DNA of 64,000 nucleotides, from contig NZ_CP060092.1 in NCBI RefSeq assembly GCF_014217335.1, positions 2,931,501-2,995,500 of the forward strand. The letters run 5' to 3'. Of the stretch, positions 1 through 10,618 are shown piece after piece. Each line of letters starts with the position of its first letter. The first letter of the stretch is position 1. The notes below the pieces were generated by a model. The model was not told the origin of the DNA, did no database searches, and worked only from the letters and a program-made list of their open reading frames with translations. The stretch comes from Teredinibacter purpureus. GTDB lineage: Bacteria > Pseudomonadota > Gammaproteobacteria > Pseudomonadales > Cellvibrionaceae. Position numbers and translations under genes: made by a program.

Positions 1-112
1 TGCCGTCGTCGGACGAAAAATAGAAATCATCAAACTGCGTGGATTTAGGTTGTCCGTTGGCATCCCAGTGAAGTTTTGCGACCGAAGGTTGGTGGGTAAC
101 GGAGCTGCTCAT
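1..112 (-). CDS. mnmC: MnmC, bifunctional tRNA wobble-uridine modification enzyme (5' end only)
   Basis: Only the N-terminal 37 codons lie in the window; the gene runs off the left edge. MnmC finishes the mnm5(s2)U wobble modification in tRNA, removing the carboxymethyl group and then methylating the amine. The visible protein contains WDANGQP followed by STQFDDFYFSSDDG, which matches the well-conserved MnmC N-terminus (family pattern QFDDVYFSNDNGLEE). The ATG at 112 lies one base beyond the stop of the upstream flavodoxin gene (114-116), so the two are probably co-transcribed. Confidence 0.8.
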   Translation of the reverse strand, partial: MSSSVTHQPSVAKLHWDANGQPKSTQFDDFYFSSDDG

Positions 113-113
113 A

Positions 114-644
114 CTAGAGCCCAAATGCCAGAAGAACCTGCCCACACCATGTATTTATACGGTCGTCGGTTAATCCGAATTCGTTTTCTTCATCGAGGGC
201 CAAGCCCACGAAGTATTGTTCGTCGTCGGTGAGCGCTTTACTGGCTTCGAATTCGTACCCTTGGTTGGGCCACAAACCGACTAACGTAGCGCCTTGTTTC
301 TGCAACTTGTGGTAGAGGAAGCCCATAGCATCCAAAAACCATTCGGGGTAACCCACTTGGTCTCCAAGGCCATAGAGTGCAATGCGTTTACCGTCAAAGT
401 TTAGATCGTCTAACTCATCCCAGATCTCTTCCCAATCTTCTTGTAATTCGCCGTAATCCCAAGTGGGAATACCCATAATAATTCGGTCGTAGTAGAGAGC
501 CGTAGCGATGGGTTCGATAGCGATATTAAAAATATCAACACGATTGTCACCTATGTGTTGGCGAATCTTTTCACCCGCCATTTCGGTGTAACAAGTGGAG
601 CTGCCATAAAACAGCGCAATAGGGGCACGAAGAGAATCAGTCAT
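114..644 (-). CDS. fldB: Long-chain flavodoxin, FldB type
   Basis: A 176-residue FMN electron carrier. The phosphate-binding loop is FYGSSTCYTEMA near residues 8-19. The PTWDYGELQEDWE and ALYGLGDQVGYPEWFLDA segments match E. coli FldB better than FldA (FldA has GSDTGNTE in the loop). The open frame extends upstream to 752, but the ATG at 644 places the first beta strand directly at the N-terminus as in the family. Its stop is one base from the mnmC start. The physiological partner of FldB-type flavodoxins is poorly defined; family assignment is strong. Confidence 0.88.
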   Translation of the reverse strand: MTDSLRAPIALFYGSSTCYTEMAGEKIRQHIGDNRVDIFNIAIEPIATALYYDRIIMGIPTWDYGELQEDWEEIWDELDDLNFDGKRIALYGLGDQVGYPEWFLDAMGFLYHKLQKQGATLVGLWPNQGYEFEASKALTDDEQYFVGLALDEENEFGLTDDRINTWCGQVLLAFGL

Positions 645-764
645 AAGGGGGTAATGGGCTCGCGGGAAATCACTTTGCAAATCTAGGTAAAGCGCGGCAA
701 ACTGCCGGCTCTTAACGGCCCGTATGGTAGTCGTTTGGTCGCTTAAACTCAATTGGAGGTCAAC

Positions 765-1016
765 GTGTCGTCAACGATTAAATCTGGTCACTATAGGCAT
801 TACAAGGGGGGTGACTATGTGGTAATCGAGGTTGCTAAGCACTCCGAAACGCTAGAACCAATGGTTGTCTATCGGCCACTGTATGGTGAAAAAGGTTTAT
901 GGGTAAGGCCGCTCGGCATGTTCTATGAAACGGTTACGGTGCAAACCGAAAACGGCGCGAAAGAGATGTTACGGTTTGAGTATATAGGGGATTGGGCTGG
1001 AGACGAGCTAGCATGA
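765..1016 (+). CDS. DUF1653 family protein
   Basis: A small protein of 83 residues. The pattern SGHYRHYKGGDYVVIEVAKHSETLEPMVVY...LWVRPLGMF is typical of DUF1653, a family of unknown function with an SH3-like beta fold. I chose the GTG at 765 because a GGAGG sits 5 nt upstream (755-759); the longer TTG start at 753 would place that Shine-Dalgarno inside the gene. The stop overlaps the rlmA start (ATGA at 1013-1016), so translation is probably coupled. Confidence 0.8.
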   Translation: MSSTIKSGHYRHYKGGDYVVIEVAKHSETLEPMVVYRPLYGEKGLWVRPLGMFYETVTVQTENGAKEMLRFEYIGDWAGDELA

Positions 1017-1906
1017 TCTGGCGTTGTCCGAAGTGTGAATTACCGTTATACGATGCCGAACGCAGTGTCTGTTGTGATAACAACCATCGTTATGATCGAG
1101 CCAAACAAGGCTACACCTATTTACTGCTGGCGAATCAGAAAAATAGCCGTAACCCTGGTGACAACGACGAGATGATACAGGCGCGACGGCGTTTTCTTCG
1201 AGCGGGTTATTATCAGCCATTAGTTGATGATTTATTAAGTATCGTAAAAACGTATAGTCACAGCGCGGTAGATAAGCGGCTTACGGCACTCGACCTAGGC
1301 TGTGGCGAAGGTTATTACCTAGAAGAGGTTGGTCAGTATATTGCTACGAATGTGCCGCATTCCTCGTTGCAGTGTTTTGGTGTGGATGTATCCAAAGATG
1401 CTGTAAAGAAGGCGGCCTCGAGCGCCAAGCAACTTCTACACAATCAAAAGGCATTGGACCGGCCTTGGGTTTTTGATTATACGGTGGCGAGTACTTATCA
1501 TTTACCTGTTATCGACAGTGCCGTCGATATAGCATTAAACGTATTCGCCCCTGTAGCGGTAAACGAGGTAATACGGGTATTAGCGGACAAAGGCATTTTT
1601 ATTCGGGTCCAGCCTGCAGAGCATCACCTAGATGCCTTAAAACAGGCAATATATGGTGAAGCAAAGCTGCACACATTACATGAGATAGAACCTGAATTTG
1701 CCTTGCTGGAGCGAAAACACTGCTCGTTCGCAATAGATTTGCCTACTGCCGAAGCTATCGCCGACCTGCTTGCCATGACGCCTTTACATTGGCATGGAGA
1801 ACGGGAAGCAAAGCAAGCGTTAATTGAAAAGGGAACGCTAAGCTTACAAGCGGCTTTCGATGTTCAAGTGTTAACCGCAGCCGCTCCTACCGAATGGGTA
1901 TTGTAG
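1013..1906 (+). CDS. rlmA: RlmA, 23S rRNA (guanine-N1) methyltransferase
   Basis: A SAM-dependent methyltransferase of about 297 residues acting on G745 of 23S rRNA (E. coli numbering). The N-terminus holds the zinc-binding segment CPKC...CCDNNHRYDRAKQGY, as in E. coli RlmA/RrmA. It is followed by the conserved NPGDNDEMIQARRRFLRAGYYQPL and the SAM motif LDLGCGEGYYLEE near residue 93. The ATG at 1013 is preferred over an upstream in-frame start because homologues begin just before the first Cys pair. It overlaps DUF1653 by 4 bp. Confidence 0.92.
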   Translation: MIWRCPKCELPLYDAERSVCCDNNHRYDRAKQGYTYLLLANQKNSRNPGDNDEMIQARRRFLRAGYYQPLVDDLLSIVKTYSHSAVDKRLTALDLGCGEGYYLEEVGQYIATNVPHSSLQCFGVDVSKDAVKKAASSAKQLLHNQKALDRPWVFDYTVASTYHLPVIDSAVDIALNVFAPVAVNEVIRVLADKGIFIRVQPAEHHLDALKQAIYGEAKLHTLHEIEPEFALLERKHCSFAIDLPTAEAIADLLAMTPLHWHGEREAKQALIEKGTLSLQAAFDVQVLTAAAPTEWVL

Positions 1907-1952
1907 CTAGCCTCTCCATTAAAATTTATTGCCCTTACTTCGAGCCCGCACT

Positions 1953-2450
1953 ATGCCAACCCCCACCGATATTATCTGGATGCAACACGCAATTACGTTA
2001 GCCAAGAAAGCGGCGAGCGAAAATGAAGTGCCGGTTGGGGCGGTATTGGTTAGAGATGGAGTGGTGATAGGAGAAGGTTGGAATCGCCCCATTGGTTGTT
2101 GTGATCCTACCGCCCATGCCGAAATACAGGCGTTACGTAATAGTGCATCTAACGAAAAAAATTATAGGCTTCCCAATACCACGCTCTATGTGACGATAGA
2201 GCCTTGTACAATGTGTTTAGGAGCATTAATTCACAGCCGTGTTTCTCGTGTAGTGTTTGGAGCACTTGAACCAAAAGCGGGAGTTCTTCAGAGTAATCCG
2301 GTTTTGTTAGAGGCTGAATTTTTTAATCACATTTTTACATGGGAAGGGGGTGTATGTGAGGTTGAGTGCGCCGAGATTATGCGAGGTTTTTTTTCCCGTC
2401 GGCGCGACTATAAAAAGGCCTTAAAAAAGTGCTTAGATGATGGAGAATAA
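1953..2450 (+). CDS. tadA: TadA, tRNA-specific adenosine deaminase
   Basis: Converts A34 to inosine in tRNA-Arg(ACG). The 165-residue protein carries the zinc/catalytic motif TAHAE (proton-shuttling Glu) and PCTMCLGALIHSRV with both zinc cysteines, and the usual C-terminal FFSRRR helix. The frame stays open to a TTG at 1929, but the ATG at 1953 (MPTPTDIIWMQHAI) gives the family-like start. The gene is convergent with mltF; a hairpin at 2464 separates them. Confidence 0.93.
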   Translation: MPTPTDIIWMQHAITLAKKAASENEVPVGAVLVRDGVVIGEGWNRPIGCCDPTAHAEIQALRNSASNEKNYRLPNTTLYVTIEPCTMCLGALIHSRVSRVVFGALEPKAGVLQSNPVLLEAEFFNHIFTWEGGVCEVECAEIMRGFFSRRRDYKKALKKCLDDGE

Positions 2451-2463
2451 GCGTTACCATAGC

Positions 2464-2500
2464 GTCTATTCGGGGTGATCGCCGAATAGACACTTAGCTT
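2464..2500. terminator. Hairpin between convergent tadA and mltF
   Basis: A perfect 10-bp stem (GTCTATTCGG at 2464-2473, CCGAATAGAC at 2482-2491) with an 8-nt loop sits between the two stops. The U tract is weak on the + side (CTTTTCC), so a bidirectional terminator is likely but not certain. Confidence 0.6.
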
Positions 2501-2504
2501 TTCC

Positions 2505-4022
2505 TTACAGAGAAGACGTATCATTTTTGGTGCCGGCTATCGCCCGTACCGCATCACTCACAACGGGGCTAAAACTGGCGAACTCAGGAACCGTTGTTTC
2601 GTTTAAGGCTAATTGTTGCCCGCGTTCTTTTTGTACTTCATTCCAAGCAATAATTGTTTGGAAGTTACGAATGTTGCGAACGTAATCGACGGGTTCCCAG
2701 CCACGGGCATAACCGTGCTTGGTTTGCTTATAGAATTTACGTTTGGCCAACAACGGCAATGCTTCTCGCACATCAGTCCATTTGTCTGGGTCGCCACCTC
2801 GTTGTGCGGTTAGAATTCTTGCGTCTTCTAAGTGGCCCAAGCCAACATTGTAGGCGGCCATTGTGAGCCAACTTCTATCGGGATTAGTTATGCGCTCGGG
2901 AATTCTGTTGTAAATGCTTTTGAAATATTTGGCTCCGCCAAAAATACTTTGTTTGGGGTCGGTTCTGTTTTTGATACCCACAAAATCTGCTGTATCCCGC
3001 GTAAGCATCATAAAACCACGAACACCCGTTGGTGACTTGGCTTTGGGGTTCCAGTGGGATTCTTGATAACTTACCGCTGCTAGAAGCTGCCAATCTAGCT
3101 CGTACTTGTCTGCAGCTTCGCGCAACAGTTTTTCCCATTTAGGTAGCCGTGTTTCCATTCGGTTCGCAAACAAAACGGCACCGCCGTAATTGATCTCGCC
3201 TAAATGACCGTAGTAGGTTTCTAGAGCATCATCAATGGCACCGTTTTGTTTAATGCTTCTAAAAAACTTTTGTGCTTCTAGAAAAAGGCTGTCGTCTTTA
3301 TGTGAGGGGAAAGCCCATGCTAGATCTTGAGATTCGCTTAAATTAAAAGCGATTTGGGCATCAGGGTAGAGGTTAGTGTTAATTTTAAATGCATTAGAAT
3401 CAACAATAGTGAAGTCGATACTACCGTCATGCACCATCTCCATAAGATCGAGCATTTCAACGTCGTGTCGTTCGTTCCATTGTAAGCTAGGGTATTCTTT
3501 TTTCAGTTCTCGTAATTTTTCGGCGTGCGAGCTGTTTGCTATTACGAGAATGTTTTTATTTTCCAGGTCAGCAATAGTTGCTGGGCGACTTTCACCTTGG
3601 TGATAAACAACTTGTTGGGTAATTTGTAAATATGGCTCGCTAAATTTAACTTTCTGTTTGCGTTTTTCTGTAACGGTTAAGCCTGCAGCAGCGAACGCGC
3701 CGGCTTCTGTACCAATGGTGTTAAGCATTACGCCCAAATTTTCGGTTTCTCGAATTTCTAATGTTACGCCTAAGTGTTGGGCGAATTTTTTTGCAATATT
3801 ATATTCAAAACCGGTAAAACCGTTGGGGCCTTCGTAATACGTTGTGGGGCCATTGCGGGAAATAACAACGAGTTTACCTGTCGCTTTAATTTTTTCTAAC
3901 GTTGTTGGGATTCGGCTACTTACGAGGCTCGAGCAAAGGCTTACAGTCACAGCAAGCAGCAGCATTGAACGTAGGCCACGTTCAATTAGCTTGTACAGGG
4001 ATACGGCGTGTAGTTTTGACAT
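2505..4022 (-). CDS. mltF: MltF, membrane-bound lytic murein transglycosylase F
   Basis: A 505-residue envelope enzyme that cleaves peptidoglycan to 1,6-anhydromuropeptides. After an N-terminal hydrophobic segment (about residues 15-35) comes an SBP_bac_3-like regulatory domain (VVISRNGPTTYYEG...GFEYNIAKKFAQHLGV). A C-terminal SLT domain follows with AAVSYQESHWNPKA (catalytic Glu), PTGVRGFMMLT and NVGLGHLEDAR. This two-module order and length match MltF. The gene stands between tadA and divergent purL, as in Pseudomonas. Confidence 0.93.
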   Translation of the reverse strand: MSKLHAVSLYKLIERGLRSMLLLAVTVSLCSSLVSSRIPTTLEKIKATGKLVVISRNGPTTYYEGPNGFTGFEYNIAKKFAQHLGVTLEIRETENLGVMLNTIGTEAGAFAAAGLTVTEKRKQKVKFSEPYLQITQQVVYHQGESRPATIADLENKNILVIANSSHAEKLRELKKEYPSLQWNERHDVEMLDLMEMVHDGSIDFTIVDSNAFKINTNLYPDAQIAFNLSESQDLAWAFPSHKDDSLFLEAQKFFRSIKQNGAIDDALETYYGHLGEINYGGAVLFANRMETRLPKWEKLLREAADKYELDWQLLAAVSYQESHWNPKAKSPTGVRGFMMLTRDTADFVGIKNRTDPKQSIFGGAKYFKSIYNRIPERITNPDRSWLTMAAYNVGLGHLEDARILTAQRGGDPDKWTDVREALPLLAKRKFYKQTKHGYARGWEPVDYVRNIRNFQTIIAWNEVQKERGQQLALNETTVPEFASFSPVVSDAVRAIAGTKNDTSSL

Positions 4023-4548
4023 AAATTGTTAAAAACTCCGTTGTAGGGTATCCCCAAACGCGTTATAAAATGCCCATAGTTGGTTTTTTGTTATAAGCGG
4101 GCATGCTTGTGATTAATATTCAGTCGATTTTACACGCTAGACGTGTGCGCTACTAGCTTGTGCACGTTTTGTTTTTCGTGTAGCTATTGTTCGAATAGTT
4201 TAGTCGATGATCGTCTTTCGAATGAACATTAGCGTGAAATTTCATCAGGCATCTTTCCTTCATTGGAAATGCCAATGATGTTTTACGTTAAAATTCACGC
4301 ATTAGTGTCGGTTAATTTTCCACTTTTTCAGTCGACCGTTTCACTTTCGCGTTTAAGCGTTGCGCGTACGGTTCGTATTTATTATGGGTTCACCTTATTT
4401 AAGCGTCTATTCTGACCATAAAGAGGCTAGAAACTCCTGTTGAGTGTTCTTAAGGCCTCCCTATGGAATGGCATATAAAGTACAATGCCTCCGTTTTTTG
4501 ACACCTATCTTTTTCTAATTCAACACAACTATGAGGCCCAAGCCAAAG
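4023..4548. other. Intergenic region between divergent mltF and purL
   Basis: About 525 bp without a convincing gene. It must hold the promoters of both flanking genes. I found no clear PurR-type operator, riboswitch-like fold or strong hairpin by eye. Confidence 0.5.
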
Positions 4549-7500
4549 ATGTTGACTCTGCGTGGCGCTCCCGCTCTATCTGACTTTCGCTTAAATAAAC
4601 TGCTGGCGGTAATACAGCAATCTCAGCCAAGTGTTACTGGCATTCGTGCAAATTTTGTTCATTTTGCCCATGCGAAAGCTGAGTTATCTCAGCAAGAGCA
4701 GAATGTGCTTGCTCGATTACTGGAATATGGGCCATCGGCTGAATGTGCAGCACAAAACGAGCCAGAATTGGAAGAACTTACGTTAGTGGTGGTACCGCGC
4801 GCCGGCACCATATCACCTTGGTCTTCAAAAGCAACGGATATTGCCCACAATGCAGGGCTCACCAATATCAGCCGAATTGAACGCGGCGTGCTCTATTCTG
4901 TTAGCGGTAATGTTTCGGTAGAGGCTATTGCAGCACTGATTTCAGACCGAATGGTGGAGCAGGTTTTGCCGAACCTCGAGGCGGCAGAGGTACTGTTTGA
5001 AACTGAATCTCCGCGTGAGCTCGCACATGTGGATGTGATGGGCGTAGGGCGTGAAGCCTTAGTGGCAGCGAATATAGAGCTTGGCTTGGCGCTAGCGGAA
5101 GATGAAATTGACTACCTTGCCCAGTCGTTTACTGAATTGGAGCGTAACCCAACCGATGTTGAGTTAATGATGTTTGCGCAGGCAAATTCTGAGCACTGTC
5201 GCCACAAAATCTTTAATGCCAGCTGGACAATTGACGGTGAAGATCAGACCCGGTCATTATTCAAGATGATTAAAAACACCTATGAAGAAGGCGGTGAGGG
5301 CGTGTTATCTGCTTATGCGGATAATGCTTCTGTAATAGAAGGGCAAGTCGCAGGCCGTTTTTACCCAAACCCTGAGACTCGAGAATACGGCTACCATCAA
5401 GAGCCTATTCATTTGTTAATGAAGGTCGAGACACACAACCACCCTACGGCCATTGCTCCTTTTCCCGGTGCAGGCACAGGTTCGGGCGGTGAAATTAGAG
5501 ATGAAGGGGCTGTGGGCAAGGGCTCCAAGCCGAAGGTAGGTTTAACGGGTTTTACGGTCTCAAATTTGCAAATTCCTGGGTACAACCTGCCGTGGGAAGA
5601 AGATTACGGGAAACCCGGCCGCATTGTGACGGCATTGGATATTATGAACGAAGGCCCACTTGGTGGTGCAGCGTTCAATAATGAATTTGGTCGCCCCAAT
5701 ATCTGCGGTTATTTCCGTACCTACGAGGACAACTTCGATGGCGAACGCCGCGGCTATCATAAGCCTATTATGCTGGCGGGCGGCTACGGCAATATAAAAG
5801 AAGAGCATATTGAACAGCACGCTTTCGCTGCGGGTTCAAAATTGATCGCGCTGGGTGGCCCCGCGATGTTGATTGGTTTAGGGGGTGGCGCTGCGTCGTC
5901 TATGACTTCGGGCTCTTCATCTGAAAATTTAGATTTTGCTTCCGTGCAGCGTCAAAACCCAGAAATGGAGCGTCGATGCCAAGAGGTTATCGATCAGTGT
6001 TGGCAGTTGGGTAAAGAGAACCCTATTGCTTTTATACATGATGTTGGTGCAGGTGGGCTTTCCAATGCCTTTCCAGAGTTAGCGAAAGATGGTGGCTGTG
6101 GCGCTCACTTCGAGTTACGCAACATTCATTGTGATGAGCCAGGCATGTCACCACTCGAAATTTGGTGTAACGAGTCTCAGGAACGCTATGTAATGGCGGT
6201 ATCCCCTGAAAACTTGGCGACATTTGAAGCTATATGCGTACGCGAGCGCTGCCCTTACGCTGTTGTGGGTGAGGCGTTAGATGAAGAAGTGTTGATCGTG
6301 AACGACACTCACTTCGAAGCAAAGCCTGTCGAATTACCGATGAATGTCTTGTTCGGCAAAGCACCGAAAATGCATCGTACGGGTGAGAAAAAAGCCGCTA
6401 ATACCACAGTATTTGATTACAGCAATATTGCGCTAGGTGAAGCGATCGAACGTGTTATTCAGCACCCCTCAGTTGCGAGTAAACAGTTTCTGATTACTAT
6501 TGGCGACCGATCGGTCACCGGTCAGGTGGTACGCGACCAAATGGTTGGCCCTTGGCAGGTACCGGTAGCTGATTGTGCCGTAACAACCGTCTCTTTTGAT
6601 AGTTATGCCGGTGAAGCCATGAGCTTGGGGGAGCGGACTCCAACCGCATTGCTGGATGCCCCGGCCTCTGGGCGTATGGCCGTTGCAGAATCCATTACCA
6701 ATATATGTGCCACGAGTATCGGCAAAATCAGTGATATTCGTTTGTCGGCCAACTGGATGTGCGCAGCGGGCCACCCAGGGGAAGATGAAAAACTTTATCG
6801 AACTGTCGAAACGATTGGAATGGATTTTTGCCCGGCACTAGGTATCACCATACCGGTAGGTAAAGATTCCATGTCCATGCGTACCGCTTGGCAAGATAAT
6901 GGCGAAGACAAAGCCGTAACTTCGCCACTGTCGGTAATTATTACAGCCTTTACGCCGGTGGTTGATGTTCGCAAAACGCTTACGCCAGAATTGAAAGCCT
7001 CCGATAACAGCCAGTTACTGCTTATTGACTTGGGGGCGGGCCAAAATCGTTTGGGTGCCTCTATATTTGCGCAGGTATACAACGAAATGGGGCAAACACC
7101 TGCAGACGCCGATAGCGCGGCTCAGCTGAAAGCCTTTTTCGATACTGTCCAAAGCTGTTTACACGATGAACTGTTACTGGCCTATCACGATCGATCAGAC
7201 GGTGGTTTGCTGGCGACATTAACCGAAATGTCTTTTGCTGGGCGTTGCGGGTTGGATATCGACCTATCGGTTGCGGGTTCAGATGCTCACGCCATTCTGT
7301 TTAACGAAGAGCTAGGTGCCGTGGTGCAAGTCGCTGCCGCAAATGTTGCTGAAGTAACAGCACGGTTTGAAAAAGCAGGCCTCGGAGCACTAGTCAAATC
7401 GCTGGGTACGTTACGTACAGATGAGCAGCTCGTCTTTACCCAAGGCGATAACATTGTGTATCAGAATAGTCGTGGCGCACTGCAAGAGTTATGGAGTAAA

Positions 7501-8424
7501 ACCAGCTATCACATGCAGAAGCTACGCGATAATCCAGGCTGCGCTGACCAAGAATTTTCATTAATTACTGGAGAAAATGCGGGGCTTTCAGCTAAGCTCA
7601 GTTTCGATCCCAGCCATGATATTGCGGCACCTTTTATTGCCAAAGGCGTTAAACCGAAAGTCGCCATCTTGCGCGAGCAAGGGGTGAACAGCCATCTCGA
7701 AATGGCCGCATCGTTCAATCGTGCGGGCTTTTCGGCGGTTGATGTTCACATGAGCGATATTCTAGCGGGCAACGTTTCGCTCAGTGAATTTAAAGGCCTA
7801 GCAGCCTGCGGTGGGTTTTCCTACGGCGACGTACTTGGTGCCGGTGAAGGTTGGGCTAAAACGATTTTATTTAATGCGCAAGCGCGCGAGCAATTTCAAT
7901 CGTTTTTTCATCGTGACGACACCTTTAGTTTAGGGGTGTGCAACGGTTGTCAGATGATGTCCAATTTAAAAGATCTTATTCCTGGCGCAGAGCTGTGGCC
8001 GCACTTTGTTCGTAATGAATCAGAACAGTTTGAAGCGCGGTTTAGCTTGGTAAAAATTGAAGAGTCTCCTTCTATTCTCCTGAGTGCAATGGCAGGAACT
8101 CATATGCCTGTTGCAGTGGCCCACGGTGAAGGTCGTGCCGAGTTTGCAAGCGAAAACGCGTTTAATCAGTGTGATGCTAGCGGTTCTGTGGCTATTCGCT
8201 TTGTCGATAACGCCGTAAATTCAACACAGGCGTACCCCGCCAACCCGAATGGTTCGCCTGCGGGTATTACCGGCTTAACTTCAACCGATGGCCGTGCGAC
8301 TATCATGATGCCACATCCAGAACGTATCTTTAGAGCGGTGTGTAATTCTTGGCATCCAGATGAATGGCAAGAAGACAGCGGCTGGATGCGCATGTTTAGA
8401 AACGCACGTGTGTTTGTAGATTAG
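4549..8424 (+). CDS. purL: PurL, phosphoribosylformylglycinamidine synthase
   Basis: Large single-chain FGAM synthase (about 1291 residues) of purine biosynthesis, converting FGAR, glutamine and ATP to FGAM. The N-terminus [19 protein letters not shown] is the family start, so I prefer the ATG at 4549 over 4531. The AIRS-like catalytic repeats are visible ([48 protein letters not shown]). The C-terminal glutaminase carries GVCNGCQMM (nucleophile Cys) and MPHPERIFR. The gene is monocistronic and ends at a strong palindromic terminator. Confidence 0.96.
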   Translation: MLTLRGAPALSDFRLNKLLAVIQQSQPSVTGIRANFVHFAHAKAELSQQEQNVLARLLEYGPSAECAAQNEPELEELTLVVVPRAGTISPWSSKATDIAHNAGLTNISRIERGVLYSVSGNVSVEAIAALISDRMVEQVLPNLEAAEVLFETESPRELAHVDVMGVGREALVAANIELGLALAEDEIDYLAQSFTELERNPTDVELMMFAQANSEHCRHKIFNASWTIDGEDQTRSLFKMIKNTYEEGGEGVLSAYADNASVIEGQVAGRFYPNPETREYGYHQEPIHLLMKVETHNHPTAIAPFPGAGTGSGGEIRDEGAVGKGSKPKVGLTGFTVSNLQIPGYNLPWEEDYGKPGRIVTALDIMNEGPLGGAAFNNEFGRPNICGYFRTYEDNFDGERRGYHKPIMLAGGYGNIKEEHIEQHAFAAGSKLIALGGPAMLIGLGGGAASSMTSGSSSENLDFASVQRQNPEMERRCQEVIDQCWQLGKENPIAFIHDVGAGGLSNAFPELAKDGGCGAHFELRNIHCDEPGMSPLEIWCNESQERYVMAVSPENLATFEAICVRERCPYAVVGEALDEEVLIVNDTHFEAKPVELPMNVLFGKAPKMHRTGEKKAANTTVFDYSNIALGEAIERVIQHPSVASKQFLITIGDRSVTGQVVRDQMVGPWQVPVADCAVTTVSFDSYAGEAMSLGERTPTALLDAPASGRMAVAESITNICATSIGKISDIRLSANWMCAAGHPGEDEKLYRTVETIGMDFCPALGITIPVGKDSMSMRTAWQDNGEDKAVTSPLSVIITAFTPVVDVRKTLTPELKASDNSQLLLIDLGAGQNRLGASIFAQVYNEMGQTPADADSAAQLKAFFDTVQSCLHDELLLAYHDRSDGGLLATLTEMSFAGRCGLDIDLSVAGSDAHAILFNEELGAVVQVAAANVAEVTARFEKAGLGALVKSLGTLRTDEQLVFTQGDNIVYQNSRGALQELWSKTSYHMQKLRDNPGCADQEFSLITGENAGLSAKLSFDPSHDIAAPFIAKGVKPKVAILREQGVNSHLEMAASFNRAGFSAVDVHMSDILAGNVSLSEFKGLAACGGFSYGDVLGAGEGWAKTILFNAQAREQFQSFFHRDDTFSLGVCNGCQMMSNLKDLIPGAELWPHFVRNESEQFEARFSLVKIEESPSILLSAMAGTHMPVAVAHGEGRAEFASENAFNQCDASGSVAIRFVDNAVNSTQAYPANPNGSPAGITGLTSTDGRATIMMPHPERIFRAVCNSWHPDEWQEDSGWMRMFRNARVFVD

Positions 8425-8436
8425 GTTCTTCTTAAA

Positions 8437-8476
8437 CCCATAAAAAAAGCCAGCAATTGCTGGCTTTTTTTATGGG
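8437..8476. terminator. Bidirectional terminator after purL
   Basis: A perfect 40-nt palindrome. The stem core is GCCAGCAATTGCTGGC, flanked by A7 on the left and T7 on the right, so it can terminate transcription in both directions. Confidence 0.9.
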
Positions 8477-8554
8477 TAATAATAGCGGTAAACAGAGGCC
8501 GAGTGTCGGCAAGGCAGAGCAAGGGTACAGCGGCTCATGGTTAGCGTATAAGCA

Positions 8555-9406
8555 CTAAAGGTCTTCTAGTTTTAACCAATAATGCGAATCGGCGGGTGGT
8601 GTTTGGGGGCTAAGAAAAGGATTGTTAAGCGGGAATGCCAGCCGCTCTTTAAGTTGAGAGCGGGTGAGAGCGTCTTTAACTAAGGGGTTATTATAAAAGT
8701 ACTCGTCAAAATCGCCGTTAGCCAATGCCGTGTCTAAACCCAGCTTTATTTCTGCCGCAAGCGTCGCATTATTGGGGTGTACAAAAAGGTAAAAGGGTAG
8801 CTTATAAACGATTACTACATGTTTCTCTACGGCCAAACGTAAATTAGGATGCGCCTCGATTTCAACCCAAGGCTCTAGTACGCCTCGAGGAAACCCATCG
8901 AAACGATTGCCCTCCACCATGTAAAAAAGGTTGTCGTATTTACTCGTGGTAACCACCGTCATATTATTATTACGCAGTATCTCGACATCGGGCCAGCCTT
9001 GTCCTTGGCCAAAGCTGAAGGCTTGTAAGTCGCTGAAAGACTGTATGCTCGAAAATTTGGCCTGAGATTTTGGGTTAATAATACAAATACGATGCCCTAA
9101 AAGCCCCTTTAACAGCGGGAAGCGAATGGGGCGTAAGTCGCTTTCAACGTCTTGGTTGGACGCCAGCCACATAACCTCCATATCGCCCGATTTCAACATT
9201 TCTATCGCGCGAGTTTGATTAATATCCGCCGTGTTAATGATAACCTTATGCGCGCTCGGGCTGTTACGCAGCGCAATTTTTAACGCGCCAACGGCGTAGG
9301 CGTCTAGCGGGTGAGCGGTTTGATTTACGCGTAAATCGAGGCTGTGGGCCGGTGAAGATACTGCGAATAAAACAATAAAGCGCAGACATATTATTATCCT
9401 TGTGGG
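8555..9406 (-). CDS. Periplasmic solute-binding-like protein (SBP_bac_3-type)
   Basis: An exported protein of about 283 residues resembling the periplasmic amino-acid-binding fold used by ABC transporters and transglycosylase sensors. It has a signal-peptide-like start (VPTRIIICLRFIVLFAVSSPAHS), DINQTRAIEMLKSGDMEVMW and a late FPLNNPF tail. No transporter permease lies nearby, so it may be a stand-alone sensor. The start is uncertain: the frame is open to a GTG at 9511, but the GTG at 9406 has a GAGG upstream and puts the signal peptide at the N-terminus. It is divergent from the aldo/keto reductase. Confidence 0.65.
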   Translation of the reverse strand, partial: PTRIIICLRFIVLFAVSSPAHSLDLRVNQTAHPLDAYAVGALKIALRNSPSAHKVIINTADINQTRAIEMLKSGDMEVMWLASNQDVESDLRPIRFPLLKGLLGHRICIINPKSQAKFSSIQSFSDLQAFSFGQGQGWPDVEILRNNNMTVVTTSKYDNLFYMVEGNRFDGFPRGVLEPWVEIEAHPNLRLAVEKHVVIVYKLPFYLFVHPNNATLAAEIKLGLDTALANGDFDEYFYNNPLVKDALTRSQLKERLAFPLNNPFLSPQTPPADSHYWLKLEDL

Positions 9407-9591
9407 CACAGCAGAGGCCTCAGAGGTTGTTGATAAGTCAGTGTTACTTAACTGTAGGCGAAACACAGCTAAAGTGTGGTGATTTTCCCTCAAAAAAGGC
9501 CTAGTCTTCACGCGTAATGGTGTCTAATAGAGAGTTAAGCAGGCCCCAAAGTCTGGTGTGTTGAGTCGCAAAATTAAAAAGGTAAGGCAAT

Positions 9592-10572
9592 ATGAAAAAT
9601 CGTGTTCTCGGTAGCGCTAAAATTGAGATAAGTGAGATTGGTTTAGGCTGTTGGCAGTTGGGTGGTGATTTTGGTCCATTATCGGATGATAACGCGCACG
9701 CCATTATCCAGGCGGCGTTAGAGCAGGGCGTAAACTTTTTTGATACTGCAGATGTTTATGGCGCAGGGAAAAGTGAAGCGTACTTGGGTGAGGCGCTGGC
9801 GAAAGCAGGGCCCGAGATTAAAATTGCTACTAAATATGGCCGAGGGCCAGGAACCTACCCAGACGGCTATACCTTGGTCGATATGCGTGATTCAGTTAAG
9901 CGCGCACAGGACCGTTTAAAAAGAGACCGTATCGACCTGCTGCAATTGCACTGTATTCCAACAGAGGTCATGCAAAGAGGCGAAATTTTTGAATTTCTCC
10001 GCGAAATTCAGCAGGAAGGGCATATCGCTCATTTTGGTGCTAGCGTAGAACGTATAGACGAAGCGCTTATCTGTGCAGAGCAGGGCGATTTAGCATCACT
10101 GCAAATAATATTTAATTTATTGCGTCAGCGCCCGGTTAAAGACTTGTTGGCGACAGCCGTTGAGCGAGACATAGGCATTATCGTGCGCTTACCTTTGGCG
10201 AGTGGTTTACTCAGTGGAAAATATTCAGCGGCCACTACTTTTGATGACAGTGATCATCGAAACTACAATAAAGATGGCGACGCGTTTAGTGTTGGGGAAA
10301 CGTTTTCGGGTATTGAATTTAGTAAAGGCTTGTCCATTGTTGACGAGCTACAAAAAATTAAACCAGATGCCTACACGATGGCTCAATTTGCAATGCGTTG
10401 GATTTTGGACCAACCCGCGGTAACAACCATTATTCCTGGTGCTAGCTCGCCCAGCCAAGTGGCGAAAAATGTAGCGGTGAGTGCATTAGCGCCGTTACCC
10501 GCGGCGTTGCATGACGATTTATATGCATTTTATCTAGAGCACATAGAGAATAATATTCGCTGTAAAATTTAA
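9592..10572 (+). CDS. Aldo/keto reductase
   Basis: A 326-residue NADPH-dependent oxidoreductase of the AKR superfamily; the substrate cannot be read from sequence. Visible family features are GLGCWQLGG, the catalytic FFDTADVYGAGKSE (Asp and Tyr), IKIATKYG (Lys), and IDLLQLHCIP. The C-terminal ILDQPAVTTIIPGASSPSQVAKN is the cofactor-binding end. An AAGG lies upstream of the ATG. A terminator hairpin follows and is shared with the convergent HDOD gene. Confidence 0.9.
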   Translation: MKNRVLGSAKIEISEIGLGCWQLGGDFGPLSDDNAHAIIQAALEQGVNFFDTADVYGAGKSEAYLGEALAKAGPEIKIATKYGRGPGTYPDGYTLVDMRDSVKRAQDRLKRDRIDLLQLHCIPTEVMQRGEIFEFLREIQQEGHIAHFGASVERIDEALICAEQGDLASLQIIFNLLRQRPVKDLLATAVERDIGIIVRLPLASGLLSGKYSAATTFDDSDHRNYNKDGDAFSVGETFSGIEFSKGLSIVDELQKIKPDAYTMAQFAMRWILDQPAVTTIIPGASSPSQVAKNVAVSALAPLPAALHDDLYAFYLEHIENNIRCKI

Positions 10573-10587
10573 ACCGGTTAATACGCT

Positions 10588-10618
10588 AAAAGGCTGCCGT
10601 TTGAGCGGTAGCCTTTTT
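10588..10618. terminator. Terminator between aldo/keto reductase and HDOD gene
   Basis: Stem AAAAGGCTGCCG / CGGTAGCCTTTTT with a short loop, followed by a T run on the + strand and preceded by an A run, so it may serve both convergent genes. It overlaps the last codons of the HDOD gene. Confidence 0.8.
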